Shown here piece after piece: positions 46,455-55,190 of a stretch of 64,000 nt of DNA (positions within the stretch are counted from its first letter, which is position 1; each line of letters begins with the position of its first letter). The DNA is taken from positions 109,775 through 173,774 of the forward strand of contig QQUA01000011.1 in the NCBI GenBank assembly GCA_008501825.1, given 5' to 3'. Below the pieces are notes generated by a model, which was not told the origin of the DNA, searched no databases, and saw only the letters and a list, made by a program, of their open reading frames with translations. The translations under genes were made by a program, and so were the position numbers. The DNA comes from Planctomycetota bacterium (lineage in GTDB: Bacteria > Planctomycetota > UBA1135).

Positions 46455-46877
46455 TCACTCACATTCGATGACAATTTCAAGTCTTTCATCTGACCGCCAT
46501 TTCCCCCTTGGCAAAATCCGCAAATCACTCGATCCTCTAATTATTTCAATTGGATTGCTGGTACCAAGGGACATTAGCTGGGTCGAACTGAAAGCCTTTT
46601 GACTTTCGCCAGTCCACTCCACGATGGATACGACCACAAGCACGCCTTCCATGTGCCTGAAGCACTTTACAGAAACCAAGGTTCGCCCATCCTCAAGCCT
46701 CTTGGAGCAGTCGGCAAGAGGCGTCTCAGGCTCCCCTCCTTGACCAGCTGGCTCCAGCATTCGAAGCTCCTGACTTTCGAAGCCCCCACTTGAATGCACC
46801 CCTTCTGGCCTTTGGCTTGAACATCCAATCAAAAACAAAGGCATGATTGACATCAAAATCCCAAAACTTAGTCGCAC
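46455..46877 (-). CDS. short lipoprotein of unknown function
   Basis: From GTG 46877, about 140 residues begin VRLSFGILMSIMPLFLIGCSSQ, an ideal lipoprotein signal with the lipobox LIGC, and GGGAG lies about ten bases upstream. The longer frame from ATG 46976 would bury this signal 40 residues inside, so I prefer the GTG. The mature part is a small domain with DGRTLVSVKCFRHMEGVLV and LPRGKWRSDERLEIVIE. The closing L-P-x-G-x-W resembles LPLGQW in the next gene upstream, hinting at distant kinship. Function is unknown. Confidence 0.55.
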   Translation of the reverse strand: MRLSFGILMSIMPLFLIGCSSQRPEGVHSSGGFESQELRMLEPAGQGGEPETPLADCSKRLEDGRTLVSVKCFRHMEGVLVVVSIVEWTGESQKAFSSTQLMSLGTSNPIEIIRGSSDLRILPRGKWRSDERLEIVIECE

Positions 46878-47070
46878 AGGAGTCTTTCTCCCTTTAGTGA
46901 AAAATTCCAATGAACTTCTCCAGTAAGATGAGCACGGTACTCGAGCCATGATAGTTGTCTTTAATTCAAGGCACAAGCATTCACCCGCATGATTCAGAAA
47001 CCCCTTCGGGTGAGATACTTGCCACGACCTTTTTGGAACGACGGTCGCATTGCAGACTTCCTATTAGCCT

Positions 47071-47667
47071 TCAATGAGGAGAGGCTTTAGGTCCACTAAG
47101 GTGGAACTCAACATCAATCTTGATTTCTTTCATCTCATGAACCTGTCCACCTCTTTCTCTGAGTCTCCAATCACCCGGCTTAAATGCAAGCCGAATGACG
47201 GCCCTGTAGTCACCGGGCACCGAGAATGAATTCTGAACCGCTTTCGATTCAATCCAGTCCTGCATCCACTGTCCCAAAGGAAGGACTCCGAACTTTCCGT
47301 CAGCTTCAAGATACAGAACTGCGGTTCCGCCCCTCCATGGCCGGCTGCCACGATTCATAAAAACAAGCGTCTCGCTATCAGCCGGCGCGCCTATTCTTCC
47401 CTTAGTCTCGTCCTCACGTCGATAAATCGTAATGCTGTAGAGGCCAACCCTTCCATCGATTTCAGGCTGAAGCCATATCATCCCATGCTCGTCAATATGC
47501 TTAACCAAAGAGAATTCTTGAGAATCCACACGCCATTGCCGCAGGTTCAAGACCGACTGGACGCCAAAATGAGAATGATGATCACCTGCAATCTGCTTAG
47601 ACGGTACGACGCAAGCAGAAAAAAGAAGAGCCACGGCGAACAAAAACTCCAAGGATTGGACACGCAT
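47071..47667 (-). CDS. lipoprotein of unknown function
   Basis: The 198-residue protein has a lipoprotein signal (LFAVALLFSAC, Cys about 19). The mature part is probably a beta-sandwich and includes IWLQPEIDGRVGLYSITIYR and VLPLGQWMQDW. It ends with a stretch of alternating charged and hydrophobic residues (EIKIDVEFHLS). No family is recognised. It belongs to the AT-richer secreted-protein block. Confidence 0.6.
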   Translation of the reverse strand: MRVQSLEFLFAVALLFSACVVPSKQIAGDHHSHFGVQSVLNLRQWRVDSQEFSLVKHIDEHGMIWLQPEIDGRVGLYSITIYRREDETKGRIGAPADSETLVFMNRGSRPWRGGTAVLYLEADGKFGVLPLGQWMQDWIESKAVQNSFSVPGDYRAVIRLAFKPGDWRLRERGGQVHEMKEIKIDVEFHLSGPKASPH

Positions 47668-47742
47668 TAGCTTTGGATTCTACTAGGTTGGCGGAAATCA
47701 GGGTTATTGCGCCCCCTTGTTTCCTTGTTCGTTGGACACCTT

Positions 47743-48807
47743 TTAGGGAAAGACCGCAATACCAAAAAGTGGCGCCACTCGGATATCGAGATCATAGGGA
47801 ATCTTCGACTGTCTAGGTCGAACCTCCCAATAGAATTCATTCTTGCTCAGGGTCGCAAAGGTTCCCTTAGGCACAACTCCCTTCCAATATTCACCCAATT
47901 TTCGGACAGCTCGCCTATCTGAAGTAATTTGCCGAACCGCCAGGCTTTCCGGATGGCCGGAGCTATAGGAGGCCACGGCTCCGATGGAGGAGTCATCTCG
48001 AGGAAGACCGATCAAAGTCCTACCCTTGCCTTGACCCACCGACAAAGGGGATGTGGGATCAAATAATCCATGGTTCTTTCGATAATGTCTTAAAGCTAAA
48101 AAATCATAGGGCTCTCTCTCGGCGAGCTTTAATTCAGGCCAATCCTTCCATTCTGAACTACCTTGAATAAGAGGATCGCTTAATTGGTGGATAGCATCCT
48201 GCAAAAATTCCAAGGGGCTCGAACAGATTAAAGTCCTAGAGTCATAGAGGATCATGTACCAACCTTGAAATTTAGATTCCTCCTTTATTCCAACTCGAAG
48301 CCCTGAATATTCTTGTACTTGCGCGGGCTCAAACCCCATAGGCGAGTTAGCCAAGATCCGCTCCCACTTATCCTCGATCGATTCTTCAAAAACCAAGTAA
48401 CAAACCAAATCAGACGACATAATCTCAAAGCCAGGCTCGAGTTGAATTCGACGGGCAATGCAGAGGGAAAATGAAATTGTATTCTCGCCCAGCCATTCAT
48501 CCATACGAAACAAGTTCAAGGCCAATCGCAAAGGTACTTCTAATCTTGCCACCGCGTCCACGTTCTGATCAGGCAGGAATTCTCCGACTCGCCTTGAATT
48601 ACCGGAGTAAACCAATGTCTCGAAATCCCTTGGAATTCGAGGGATCCATTCATTAATTCTTTCTCCATGAATGGAAGGAGCCGTAGGAGTCGAACTCAGC
48701 TCGGCAGGCCCACAGGCCCAAAACAAACCAATGATCACCACGAACCCTACAAACAAGGAGACAGACAATCTCCAATGAAAAGCTTTAACTTGGTTGATGC
48801 CACTCAT
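47743..48807 (-). CDS. lipoprotein of unknown function
   Basis: The 354-residue protein has a basic N-terminus, then a hydrophobic stretch ending LFWACGPAE that gives a lipobox-like Cys at about 32. The mature part mixes alpha and beta segments and contains WIPRIPRDFETLVYSGNSRR, LAEREPYDFLALRHYRKNHG and VASYSSGHPESLAVRQ. It weakly recalls DUF3352-like proteins of Planctomycetota, but I cannot confirm this. The gene is in the low-GC block and no partner is evident. Confidence 0.6.
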   Translation of the reverse strand: MSGINQVKAFHWRLSVSLFVGFVVIIGLFWACGPAELSSTPTAPSIHGERINEWIPRIPRDFETLVYSGNSRRVGEFLPDQNVDAVARLEVPLRLALNLFRMDEWLGENTISFSLCIARRIQLEPGFEIMSSDLVCYLVFEESIEDKWERILANSPMGFEPAQVQEYSGLRVGIKEESKFQGWYMILYDSRTLICSSPLEFLQDAIHQLSDPLIQGSSEWKDWPELKLAEREPYDFLALRHYRKNHGLFDPTSPLSVGQGKGRTLIGLPRDDSSIGAVASYSSGHPESLAVRQITSDRRAVRKLGEYWKGVVPKGTFATLSKNEFYWEVRPRQSKIPYDLDIRVAPLFGIAVFP

Positions 48808-48934
48808 CTTAACCCTCTAGCAAATCTATCTCTCGGAGATTCTAAAATGCAAAGCTCCATCGGTCAACTCCCAAGAGCGGAAGCATGGCCAATGCAACAT
48901 TGGAAAAGGACAATATTCCCGAAGTCCTCATGAA

Positions 48935-49399
48935 TCAATGAGGATCGGGCAACATTGGCCAAGGACCATAAAGCTGCTTAGCCCTATCAATGGATTTCAA
49001 TTTTTTTGTGAACTCCCATCTATTCGACGAAACTGATTTGAAAGACTGTAGATCCTTGTAAGATCTGATGTACTCGAGGTTATCGACGGTCATTTGCCCA
49101 ATAAATTGGTACTTCATTTTTCCATTCGGCAACCCACCTCCACTCTCATGAGAATAATCCACCCATAGATCAAAGCAAATACTTGATTTTTCCGGAAATT
49201 CTCTTGCCGCCTCAAAGGCATAATTGCAAAGCATATTCACGGCGAGGCCACCTTTGAAGGTGCTATATTCAGAAGGAGGAGGCAACAAGGCAAGAGCGCG
49301 GGGAACTTGCCCCATGCAGCCTTGCTTCATCGAGCAAAAAATCACCAGCATGACCATAAGGAGGACCGCCACATGAATCGATTTTCTCGCAGAAACCAT
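48935..49399 (-). CDS. secreted protein of unknown function
   Basis: The 154-residue protein starts with a long hydrophobic signal (VAVLLMVMLVIFCSM, about 10-25) after MVSARKS. The mature part includes PPSEYSTFKGGLAVNMLCNY and SICFDLWVDYSHES, with two cysteines (NMLCNY, SSICFD) that could pair. No family is recognised. It lies 127 bases from the upstream gene and 101 bases from A2, within the low-GC block. Confidence 0.5.
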   Translation of the reverse strand: MVSARKSIHVAVLLMVMLVIFCSMKQGCMGQVPRALALLPPPSEYSTFKGGLAVNMLCNYAFEAAREFPEKSSICFDLWVDYSHESGGGLPNGKMKYQFIGQMTVDNLEYIRSYKDLQSFKSVSSNRWEFTKKLKSIDRAKQLYGPWPMLPDPH

Positions 49400-49500
49400 T
49401 TCTGTTCCTCACTCAACACTTCCAACTAGCCAGAGAACCATATGTTGTAGCAGCGCACTCGCTTCAAATTCGGTGAAATTCAAGGCCACTGGACTCGGAA

Positions 49501-50055
49501 TCACCATTTCTCCCTCATTGATCGCCTCAGCAAGTATATAAGTTCAAAACTTCCATTTTTCTCCTTGCTCTTGAATGCTCTCTCCATTGTAATTCCTTCA
49601 TAGAAAAATCCCTCCACTTGAAAATAGATCTCCCTGCTCTCAATCTGCTCGAGGGCAATCAATGCAGTGTCTTTCAATACCATCTCCAACAACTCCCTTT
49701 CTGCAATCAAATAAGGAAATCCTTTAGGCAAGAAATACTGAGGAATCCTGCTAGTCAAATTACCAAATACATCATGGGAACCGAAAAGTTGAAAGATATC
49801 ACCCCTGGTCTCCTTTGCCATCGAAGCCCGAAATCCGGCGCTTTCAATCAACCAAAATCCGGGACTCTTGGATTTAAGGTAAGGGAAGCCATCATCTCGG
49901 ATGACCTTCCCTGTACCCTTCGAGCTCACGAAATGGATTTCAACAGCCTCATTGCCCAATTTAGCCCTAATGATTTCTCCCTTCTCCTGCCCACCGGACA
50001 GCAACAAGGCCAAAGGAACAAGGCACGTGGCAGCTGCAACTTTGGTAACTTTCAT
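49501..50055 (-). CDS. secreted protein, family A copy 2
   Basis: The 184-residue protein has a signal peptide (MKVTKVAAATCLVPLALLL). Its C-terminal 130 residues match the 51497 gene (copy A1) along the whole length without gaps by eye, at roughly half identity. Shared blocks are GFWLI, RASM, DVFGNLTS, LQ/FQVEG-x-FYEG, TMERAF and KEK-x-GSFEL. ATG 50055 was chosen, with GGAA upstream; a GTG start four codons earlier is also possible. No family is recognised; the conservation says both copies are under selection. Confidence 0.62.
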   Translation of the reverse strand: MKVTKVAAATCLVPLALLLSGGQEKGEIIRAKLGNEAVEIHFVSSKGTGKVIRDDGFPYLKSKSPGFWLIESAGFRASMAKETRGDIFQLFGSHDVFGNLTSRIPQYFLPKGFPYLIAERELLEMVLKDTALIALEQIESREIYFQVEGFFYEGITMERAFKSKEKNGSFELIYLLRRSMREKW

Positions 50056-50166
50056 TTTTGGTTCCACAAGAATTCATCTTTTCCAGTCAAAGGTTCCCTT
50101 TACCGCCGACCCTCAATTCGGCGCCTGATGTGATCGATTTGAATTTTAGGACTCAACCTAGCGAAC

Positions 50167-50712
50167 TCAATAAAACATGGTTCTTTCGAAATAGTATAGC
50201 CTCCAACTTTCCCTATCAAATCGAATTCTGACATGTCCCACCAAGCCCTTCCCATGATTCCTCCATAACCAGTAGATCTTCATATCAATGTCGCTGATCA
50301 TTTCAATCTTTTGGATTCGAACAAACTTTGCGTAATGCTCCCTGTTGTCTCTCCAGTCAAAATCTTTCTGAATGGGAATAAGCTGTATTTTGGCCCCTTT
50401 ACAAATTCCAACAATGCCATCAAGTCCACTAAGTCCATCCGTTACCTTACTTGGAAACAGATATACCCTTTCATTCCCCGTCAAAAAATCAAGAAAAGAC
50501 CTTGGGCAGAAGTATTCAAGGACTTTAGCAACCGTCAAAGCAATAGGAAATTCTAGCGAATGTTTTTCTCTAGACCTTTGATGTTCAGCAATCAAGTCGA
50601 CATGACTCGACACCCTGGATGCTCCCACCAAGGTGCATGCGACTACGAAAATCGCAACAAGAGCAATCCAGAACTTTCGAAAGGGTTTAGTGAATCTTGT
50701 CATTACCAACAT
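50167..50712 (-). CDS. membrane-anchored or secreted protein, family B copy 2
   Basis: The 181-residue protein has an N-terminal signal or anchor (about 12-30). The C-terminal 60 residues (FVRIQKIEM, KIYWLWRNHGKGLVGHVRI) align with the end of the 50890 gene (IRIGNFELV, QVDWVCDGTVGGWLQITL). A longer but weaker similarity runs over the middle region. The pair appears to be a diverged duplication. No known family or catalytic motif is recognised. It directly precedes the A copy 2 gene. Confidence 0.55.
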   Translation of the reverse strand: MLVMTRFTKPFRKFWIALVAIFVVACTLVGASRVSSHVDLIAEHQRSREKHSLEFPIALTVAKVLEYFCPRSFLDFLTGNERVYLFPSKVTDGLSGLDGIVGICKGAKIQLIPIQKDFDWRDNREHYAKFVRIQKIEMISDIDMKIYWLWRNHGKGLVGHVRIRFDRESWRLYYFERTMFY

Positions 50713-50889
50713 TTCTCCAAGGCATTATCGACGTAGCCTTCAAGCTTAACGGCTCGAGAATTGGGCTTGGCGGACCGTCCCACCCCTTCCCTAGCTAGTT
50801 TTGTGGTCAATGAAGCTCCCTAGAGTCGAATCAGGAATCTCGATTCCCGAATTTTTTGCGGCAACTAATTCCTCAGACAAAACTTAGAA

Positions 50890-51468
50890 TCAAGCTAGCC
50901 AAATGCCCCCTCTTTTAATGTCAGTCCAGGCATTGCCCCTTAACGTAATCTGCAGCCACCCTCCTACTGTTCCGTCACAAACCCAATCAACCTGCCAAAC
51001 ATCAGGAGCAACCAGTTCAAAATTTCCGATTCTGATCCAGTATACATTGCGTCTCCGGGAGTCCCATGTACCATCTGAAATCATCACCTGCTTTCCCGCT
51101 TCTCGCAGAAGTTCTAACGCTAGCTCCTTCGGTTCGCCACCTTTCACAGCAAGGAAAACTCGAGTCCTCTTCAAATTAAACATAGCTTGTTTTGACCATC
51201 TCTCTGGAAACTGTGAGATTAAGTGTGAAAACACAAGAGCTTCTCTTACGGCGGCTTGGTCCTTCGGAGAAAAATCTCTGCTTCCAATGACTTCGGCAAT
51301 CTCTTCGGGGAATTTCGCGCCAACCTCATATCGAACATCTGCCTGCAATGCGCAACTAACCATCAAGAATGGAACAACCCACCTCACTTTCCATAAGCTA
51401 AACCATTGAAAGGAAAAATCTTTCGACAACCGACTCAGTAAGATTTTAACGCCTTGACTATCTTTCAT
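50890..51468 (-). CDS. secreted protein, family B copy 1
   Basis: Starting at ATG 51468, the 192-residue protein has a hydrophobic signal (VRWVVPFLMVSCALQA, about 28-43). A region follows with AALVFSHLISQFPERW-like helices and RVFLAVKGGEPKEL, then a C-terminal part that aligns with family B copy 2. The in-frame extension to 51630 overlaps the upstream gene and is rejected. It follows the family A copy 1 gene by 28 bases and is probably co-transcribed with it. Confidence 0.58.
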   Translation of the reverse strand: MKDSQGVKILLSRLSKDFSFQWFSLWKVRWVVPFLMVSCALQADVRYEVGAKFPEEIAEVIGSRDFSPKDQAAVREALVFSHLISQFPERWSKQAMFNLKRTRVFLAVKGGEPKELALELLREAGKQVMISDGTWDSRRRNVYWIRIGNFELVAPDVWQVDWVCDGTVGGWLQITLRGNAWTDIKRGGIWLA

Positions 51469-51496
51469 CTTTCCTTCATGGCTTGAGGATTCAGGA

Positions 51497-52216
51497 TCAC
51501 TCCCCTGATTTTTCCGATCGCTTAAGTAGATATACAAGCTCAAAGCTTCCAGTTTTCTCTTTTCTATTGAATGCTCTCTCCATCGTATTCCCTTCATAAA
51601 AGTACCCCTCCACTTGCAGGAAAACATCATTCACTTGTAAGCGAGTATACGCAACCATGGCTGTTTCGCACAGGACCTGACTCAGCACCTCCGCCACCGG
51701 AAATATATAAGGAAAATCTCGTGGCAAGTAAACCTGAGGAATGGAGCTGGTTAAATTTCCAAACACATCCGCCGACCTGAACATCCGGTAAGAATCTCCG
51801 GTTGTTTGCTCCTCCATCGACGCCCGAATTCCAATATTATCAATTAGCCAAAACCCTCGACGCTTCGCACTAAGATAAGATGCGCCTTGGACTTTCTCAA
51901 TCATTCCCGTACCAGAGGAACTTACAAGCCAACAATCAAAGATGTTAGCTCCCAGCTTGACATTGCCCACCTTTTCCTCAACCTGGCCGCCAAATGACAA
52001 TAAAACCAATGTCAAAAAAAGAAAGCAAACGCTGCCTCCAACTTGGCCCACTCTTGTCAAAACTCCACGTTCACCTCTCCTGCCCCATTGAGCGTTCCCT
52101 TTCCTCATGGACATGAAACCTAAACCACTGAATCTCAAAGGTCTCGTATTCCTAAGCAAGCCAAACAACTTTTCTTTCCTCCGAATTTGAACCGAAAGAC
52201 TCAGCCTTGGGTTCAT
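51497..52216 (-). CDS. secreted protein, family A copy 1
   Basis: The C-terminal 140 residues carry the family A blocks (GFWLI, IRASM, DVFGNLTSSIPQ, LQVEGYFYEG, NTMERAF, KEKTGSFEL) shared with the 49501 gene. A hydrophobic stretch, VCFLFLTLVLLSFGGQ, follows a long basic N-terminus. ATG 52216 overlaps the stop of the preceding small ORF as TGATG, which would couple their translation. A shorter start at 52114 would give a more usual signal peptide, so the N-terminus is uncertain. Function is unknown. Confidence 0.58.
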   Translation of the reverse strand: MNPRLSLSVQIRRKEKLFGLLRNTRPLRFSGLGFMSMRKGNAQWGRRGERGVLTRVGQVGGSVCFLFLTLVLLSFGGQVEEKVGNVKLGANIFDCWLVSSSGTGMIEKVQGASYLSAKRRGFWLIDNIGIRASMEEQTTGDSYRMFRSADVFGNLTSSIPQVYLPRDFPYIFPVAEVLSQVLCETAMVAYTRLQVNDVFLQVEGYFYEGNTMERAFNRKEKTGSFELVYLLKRSEKSGE

Positions 52217-52425
52217 CACCAATAGAGCAAGTCTAGTTTTGCAACAGCAACACCTCCGGTTCGATTGTAGCCCATTTTCTCCTGGGTCTTCCCACTGAGC
52301 AGCCGATCCATGTGGTTGTAGACGTACAAGACTTGATGCGGACGGTTTCGACCCCCAGCATCATCGGTGGTAGCTACCCGTGCAAGGCAACGAAAAAGAA
52401 CGGAAAGAGGACGAGACCGTTTCAT
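52216..52425 (-). CDS. small protein of 69 residues, first gene of the A1-B1 operon
   Basis: ATG 52425 has a near-ideal ribosome site, GAGGAG, eight bases upstream. The 69-residue product has a basic N-terminus, KRSRPLSVLFRCLARV, then TTDDAGGRNRPHQVLYVYNH and a hydrophobic end, VAVAKLDLLYW. Its stop overlaps the next ATG as TGATG. The YVYNHMDRLLSG segment recalls Rhs/YD-repeat-like stretches, but this is too short to claim. It may be a decayed fragment or a leader. Confidence 0.4.
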   Translation of the reverse strand: MKRSRPLSVLFRCLARVATTDDAGGRNRPHQVLYVYNHMDRLLSGKTQEKMGYNRTGGVAVAKLDLLYW

Positions 52426-52655
52426 GAGGGAAACTCCTCAAAACCTGGGAAAGAATGAACAGGGGTAAAGAGCGAGGAAAATCGCCCTATCTGCATAACC
52501 GAAACTCCCCCTCAATGGTTACAGAAAATGGGAAAATTTTTAGGTTTTTCTATTTTCCTATTGAACCGACACTTAGAAGCTTTGCCCCAAGCGAAGCAAA
52601 TTCCTGATCCACTCGGAACTGCAATTCAACCGGCCGATCTAGATATGATCCAGTC
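52426..52655. other. intergenic region between divergent operons
   Basis: These 230 bases separate the divergent A/B operon and the thioredoxin-like gene. The centre (about 52520-52560) is AT-rich, with several A/T runs that could hold promoter elements for either side. No RNA gene or clear terminator was seen. The sharp rise in GC to the right marks the end of the low-GC block. Confidence 0.4.
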
Positions 52656-53804
52656 ATGATGGCTTCCGCCAAGGTTTCGACCTCCTTGTTTTCCCAGACC
52701 CGCCTGGTATTTCTAGGAATTTGCATTTGTTTGGCCTTGGGGCTCCCAGGCCCATTGCCGGCAGCCGCCCAAGAATCCGGGGCCAAGGCTGAGTTGGTCA
52801 AGCTGGAAGCGGAGTTCTCCGAAGCCTTCCAAGCCTTCGTCAAGCAGGTGCAAGCTGCCAAGACGGAAGCAGAGCTTGCTGCCTTGCCCGCGTATCCCAA
52901 CGAATACCTACGAAAGCCGTTCGCACCGAAGTACGCGGAGGCGGCGGCACGATACGCCGGCTCCGACGAGGCGATTCCCTTCCTCTTGTGGCTGGTCGAA
53001 TCCGGTTCGGTTCTGGGACCGGAGCACGCCCTTCCGGCGGCCGAAACCCTGATTCAAAACCACGGGCAGCATCCAAGCCTGGAAACCTTGCCGAGCATGC
53101 TTTACGGCATGGACGCGGCCAAAATCGCCCGGCCGGAATACGCGGCTCCCCGAAACAAGCTGCGAGCCGCAGGCAAAGCCCTATTCGAAAAAACCCCGCA
53201 CCGCAGCGTCCGGGCCGAAGCCAGTTTGCTGCTGCTGGACCTGGAAGATGGCGGGGAAAAGTGGACCAGGAAACAACGCATAGGACGACTTCAGCAAATC
53301 ATTCGTTTATACCCCGGCACTTCTGCCGCCGAAAAGGCCAAGCAGAGGATCGAAAGACTGCAAATTTTGGAGGTCGGCAGCCGGGCTTTACCGCTGGCCG
53401 GAACTTTGGTCGATGGGTCTGAATTCGACCTCGCCAAGCAAAACCGCATCGTTGTGATCGAATTTTGGAGCAAGAACTGCGGCCCGTGCCGCAAGAGCCT
53501 GAAAGAAACTGGAGCTCGGGTCAAAAAATACGATTCGAAGCGAGTGCTGCACCTCGGAGTCCACTCCGATTCGGTGCCTCTGAAAACCGTGGCTGAATTT
53601 GTCGAACAGCAGCAGATCCAATGGCCGGTGCTTGCCGACGTAGGTCCCGGAACCGGATTCGGACCGATCGGAAGAATGTGGCGACTAAAAAAATGGCCGA
53701 CCACCTACATCGTGGATGCCAGCGGTCGAATTCGCTTCGCCGACGTCCATGGTGAAACCATTGATTCCGCCTTGGATCAGTTGCTCAATGAACCGGCCAA
53801 GTAA
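52656..53804 (+). CDS. secreted TlpA/thioredoxin-like protein
   Basis: The 382-residue protein has a signal peptide (about 1-39, ending LPAAAQE). A helical region of about 200 residues follows (ELVKLEAEFSEAFQAFVKQV and others). A C-terminal thioredoxin fold of the TlpA/ResA type starts near 240, with the redox motif FWSKNCGPCRKSL and WPTTYIVDASGRIRF. It would work as a thiol-disulfide protein in the periplasm. The two ATGs at the start leave the N-terminus fixed to within one residue. It converges with the PIG-L gene. Confidence 0.85.
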   Translation: MMASAKVSTSLFSQTRLVFLGICICLALGLPGPLPAAAQESGAKAELVKLEAEFSEAFQAFVKQVQAAKTEAELAALPAYPNEYLRKPFAPKYAEAAARYAGSDEAIPFLLWLVESGSVLGPEHALPAAETLIQNHGQHPSLETLPSMLYGMDAAKIARPEYAAPRNKLRAAGKALFEKTPHRSVRAEASLLLLDLEDGGEKWTRKQRIGRLQQIIRLYPGTSAAEKAKQRIERLQILEVGSRALPLAGTLVDGSEFDLAKQNRIVVIEFWSKNCGPCRKSLKETGARVKKYDSKRVLHLGVHSDSVPLKTVAEFVEQQQIQWPVLADVGPGTGFGPIGRMWRLKKWPTTYIVDASGRIRFADVHGETIDSALDQLLNEPAK

Positions 53805-53864
53805 TCGGCAACGAAACTCGAACCAGGCTTTCAGATAGCCAAGTGCCGCCTGCAGGTTGGCTCT

Positions 53865-55172
53865 TCATCCCAAAAGCCAACGTTTGGGGACGCCGCTGGT
53901 TCTAAAGCGGCGCCAGTATTCGCCGCCTTCGAACAGCAAATAGGATTCGGCGCTTTGTACCTCCAAGCCGGCGACCTGCCTGGCCTGGCCGGCATGGTAG
54001 AGGCTCAATCCCCTCTCCACTTGCAGATAATCTACTTCGGCAATTTGCGAAGCATAGGCTCGTGTGACCTCGTCCTTGAGCTGCCGATCCGCTGGACTCA
54101 ACGGCAGGTAACGGTTTCCGGGTACCGGCGTCCAGATACCACTGGCGGCCAAAGAAGTCGAATTCAAAGAAACCGGCCAAGCGGCTCTCAAAACTCGATT
54201 GGCTTCGAAGTGATCGACGTTGTTGTCGGCCCACCAAACCGCGTGTACCCGATCCGGCTGAAACTCTTGCAGCAAGGCTTTCAAACGCCGGGTCCACGGC
54301 CCCCGGGCCTTCAGGCGCGTTTCCGGTGCATCGAGAAAATGGAAGTCCTCGATTCCCAACATCGCCATGGCGTTGGCGGCTTCTTGTTTGCGAATGCGGG
54401 TTGATTCTTCCGGCGAAACCGTGCTGACGCCAAGGGCGCCGTCAGTCAGCCAAATCATCCGAACCTCAGCGCCCTGCTGCCGGGCCTGCGCCATGGCCCC
54501 GCCACATTGCAACACGTCGTCATCGAAGTGTGGCATGATCACCACCACGCGCTTCGCTTCCGGCAAACCGATCCGGACCGAAAAGTCGCCACCACAAAGC
54601 TGCATCAAACTGCGCTGATGATCCAAGGCGGCGATCAAAAAGCGCCGGTTCTGCAAGGAAGCTCCAGGGCCCGGACGCACTTCGCACAAAAAGGAACCGC
54701 GCAGCAAATAGCGCAGGCGTTGAGCCGGCAACAACACCAAGGCCTCGACTTGGCCCTGACCCTGATGGCGGAAGGCGGAACGGTAGCGGCGCAAGCCGGC
54801 GCCGGGACTCGATCCACCGGGCTCCCCTCCCTCCAAATCCTCCGGTACCGCCATCAACAAATTCGGCAGAATCGGAGTTTCCGCTTCATAAAGGGCCACT
54901 GGAAAGTTGGCGGGAAGGTCGGCCAAGCGGGCGTCCAGCTCAGCCAATTCCTGGTTCGGCCGAGGATAAGGGTGCAACAACAAATCGGCCTGAGCCGACC
55001 AAGGCTGCGCCGGACGTCCCCCGACTTGCAGTCGGTGCAACAGGCCGGGAACCCACTCTTGCGGATCGCCGCCGGCAAAACCGACCCGTTCGCCGGGCAG
55101 ACGATCGCCGACGTGCGGCATGCTGAATACGTTCAGCGGCCGGCGTAACGGGCAGGGAAGGAGACGCCCCAT
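53865..55172 (-). CDS. PIG-L/LmbE-family deacetylase with N-terminal domain
   Basis: The 435-residue protein has a C-terminal PIG-L domain (about 205-430): VVVIMPHFDDDVLQCGGA supplies the P-H-x-D-D metal motif, and NNVDHFEANRVL supplies the second histidine. These zinc enzymes deacetylate N-acetylglucosamine-linked molecules. The N-terminal 200 residues include PHVGDRLPGERVGFAGGDPQ and a beta-rich region and match no family I know. The start is 18 bases after the stop of the phosphodiesterase gene. A role in envelope glycan remodelling is inferred from its neighbours. Confidence 0.8.
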   Translation of the reverse strand: MGRLLPCPLRRPLNVFSMPHVGDRLPGERVGFAGGDPQEWVPGLLHRLQVGGRPAQPWSAQADLLLHPYPRPNQELAELDARLADLPANFPVALYEAETPILPNLLMAVPEDLEGGEPGGSSPGAGLRRYRSAFRHQGQGQVEALVLLPAQRLRYLLRGSFLCEVRPGPGASLQNRRFLIAALDHQRSLMQLCGGDFSVRIGLPEAKRVVVIMPHFDDDVLQCGGAMAQARQQGAEVRMIWLTDGALGVSTVSPEESTRIRKQEAANAMAMLGIEDFHFLDAPETRLKARGPWTRRLKALLQEFQPDRVHAVWWADNNVDHFEANRVLRAAWPVSLNSTSLAASGIWTPVPGNRYLPLSPADRQLKDEVTRAYASQIAEVDYLQVERGLSLYHAGQARQVAGLEVQSAESYLLFEGGEYWRRFRTSGVPKRWLLG

Positions 55173-55190
55173 CGACAGCGAGGCCGCGCC

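Noticed and set aside
53856..53881. 7-base inverted repeat as terminator between convergent genes
   Set aside because: The stem is short, the loop is 12 bases, there is no T-run, and it overlaps the end of the PIG-L gene.
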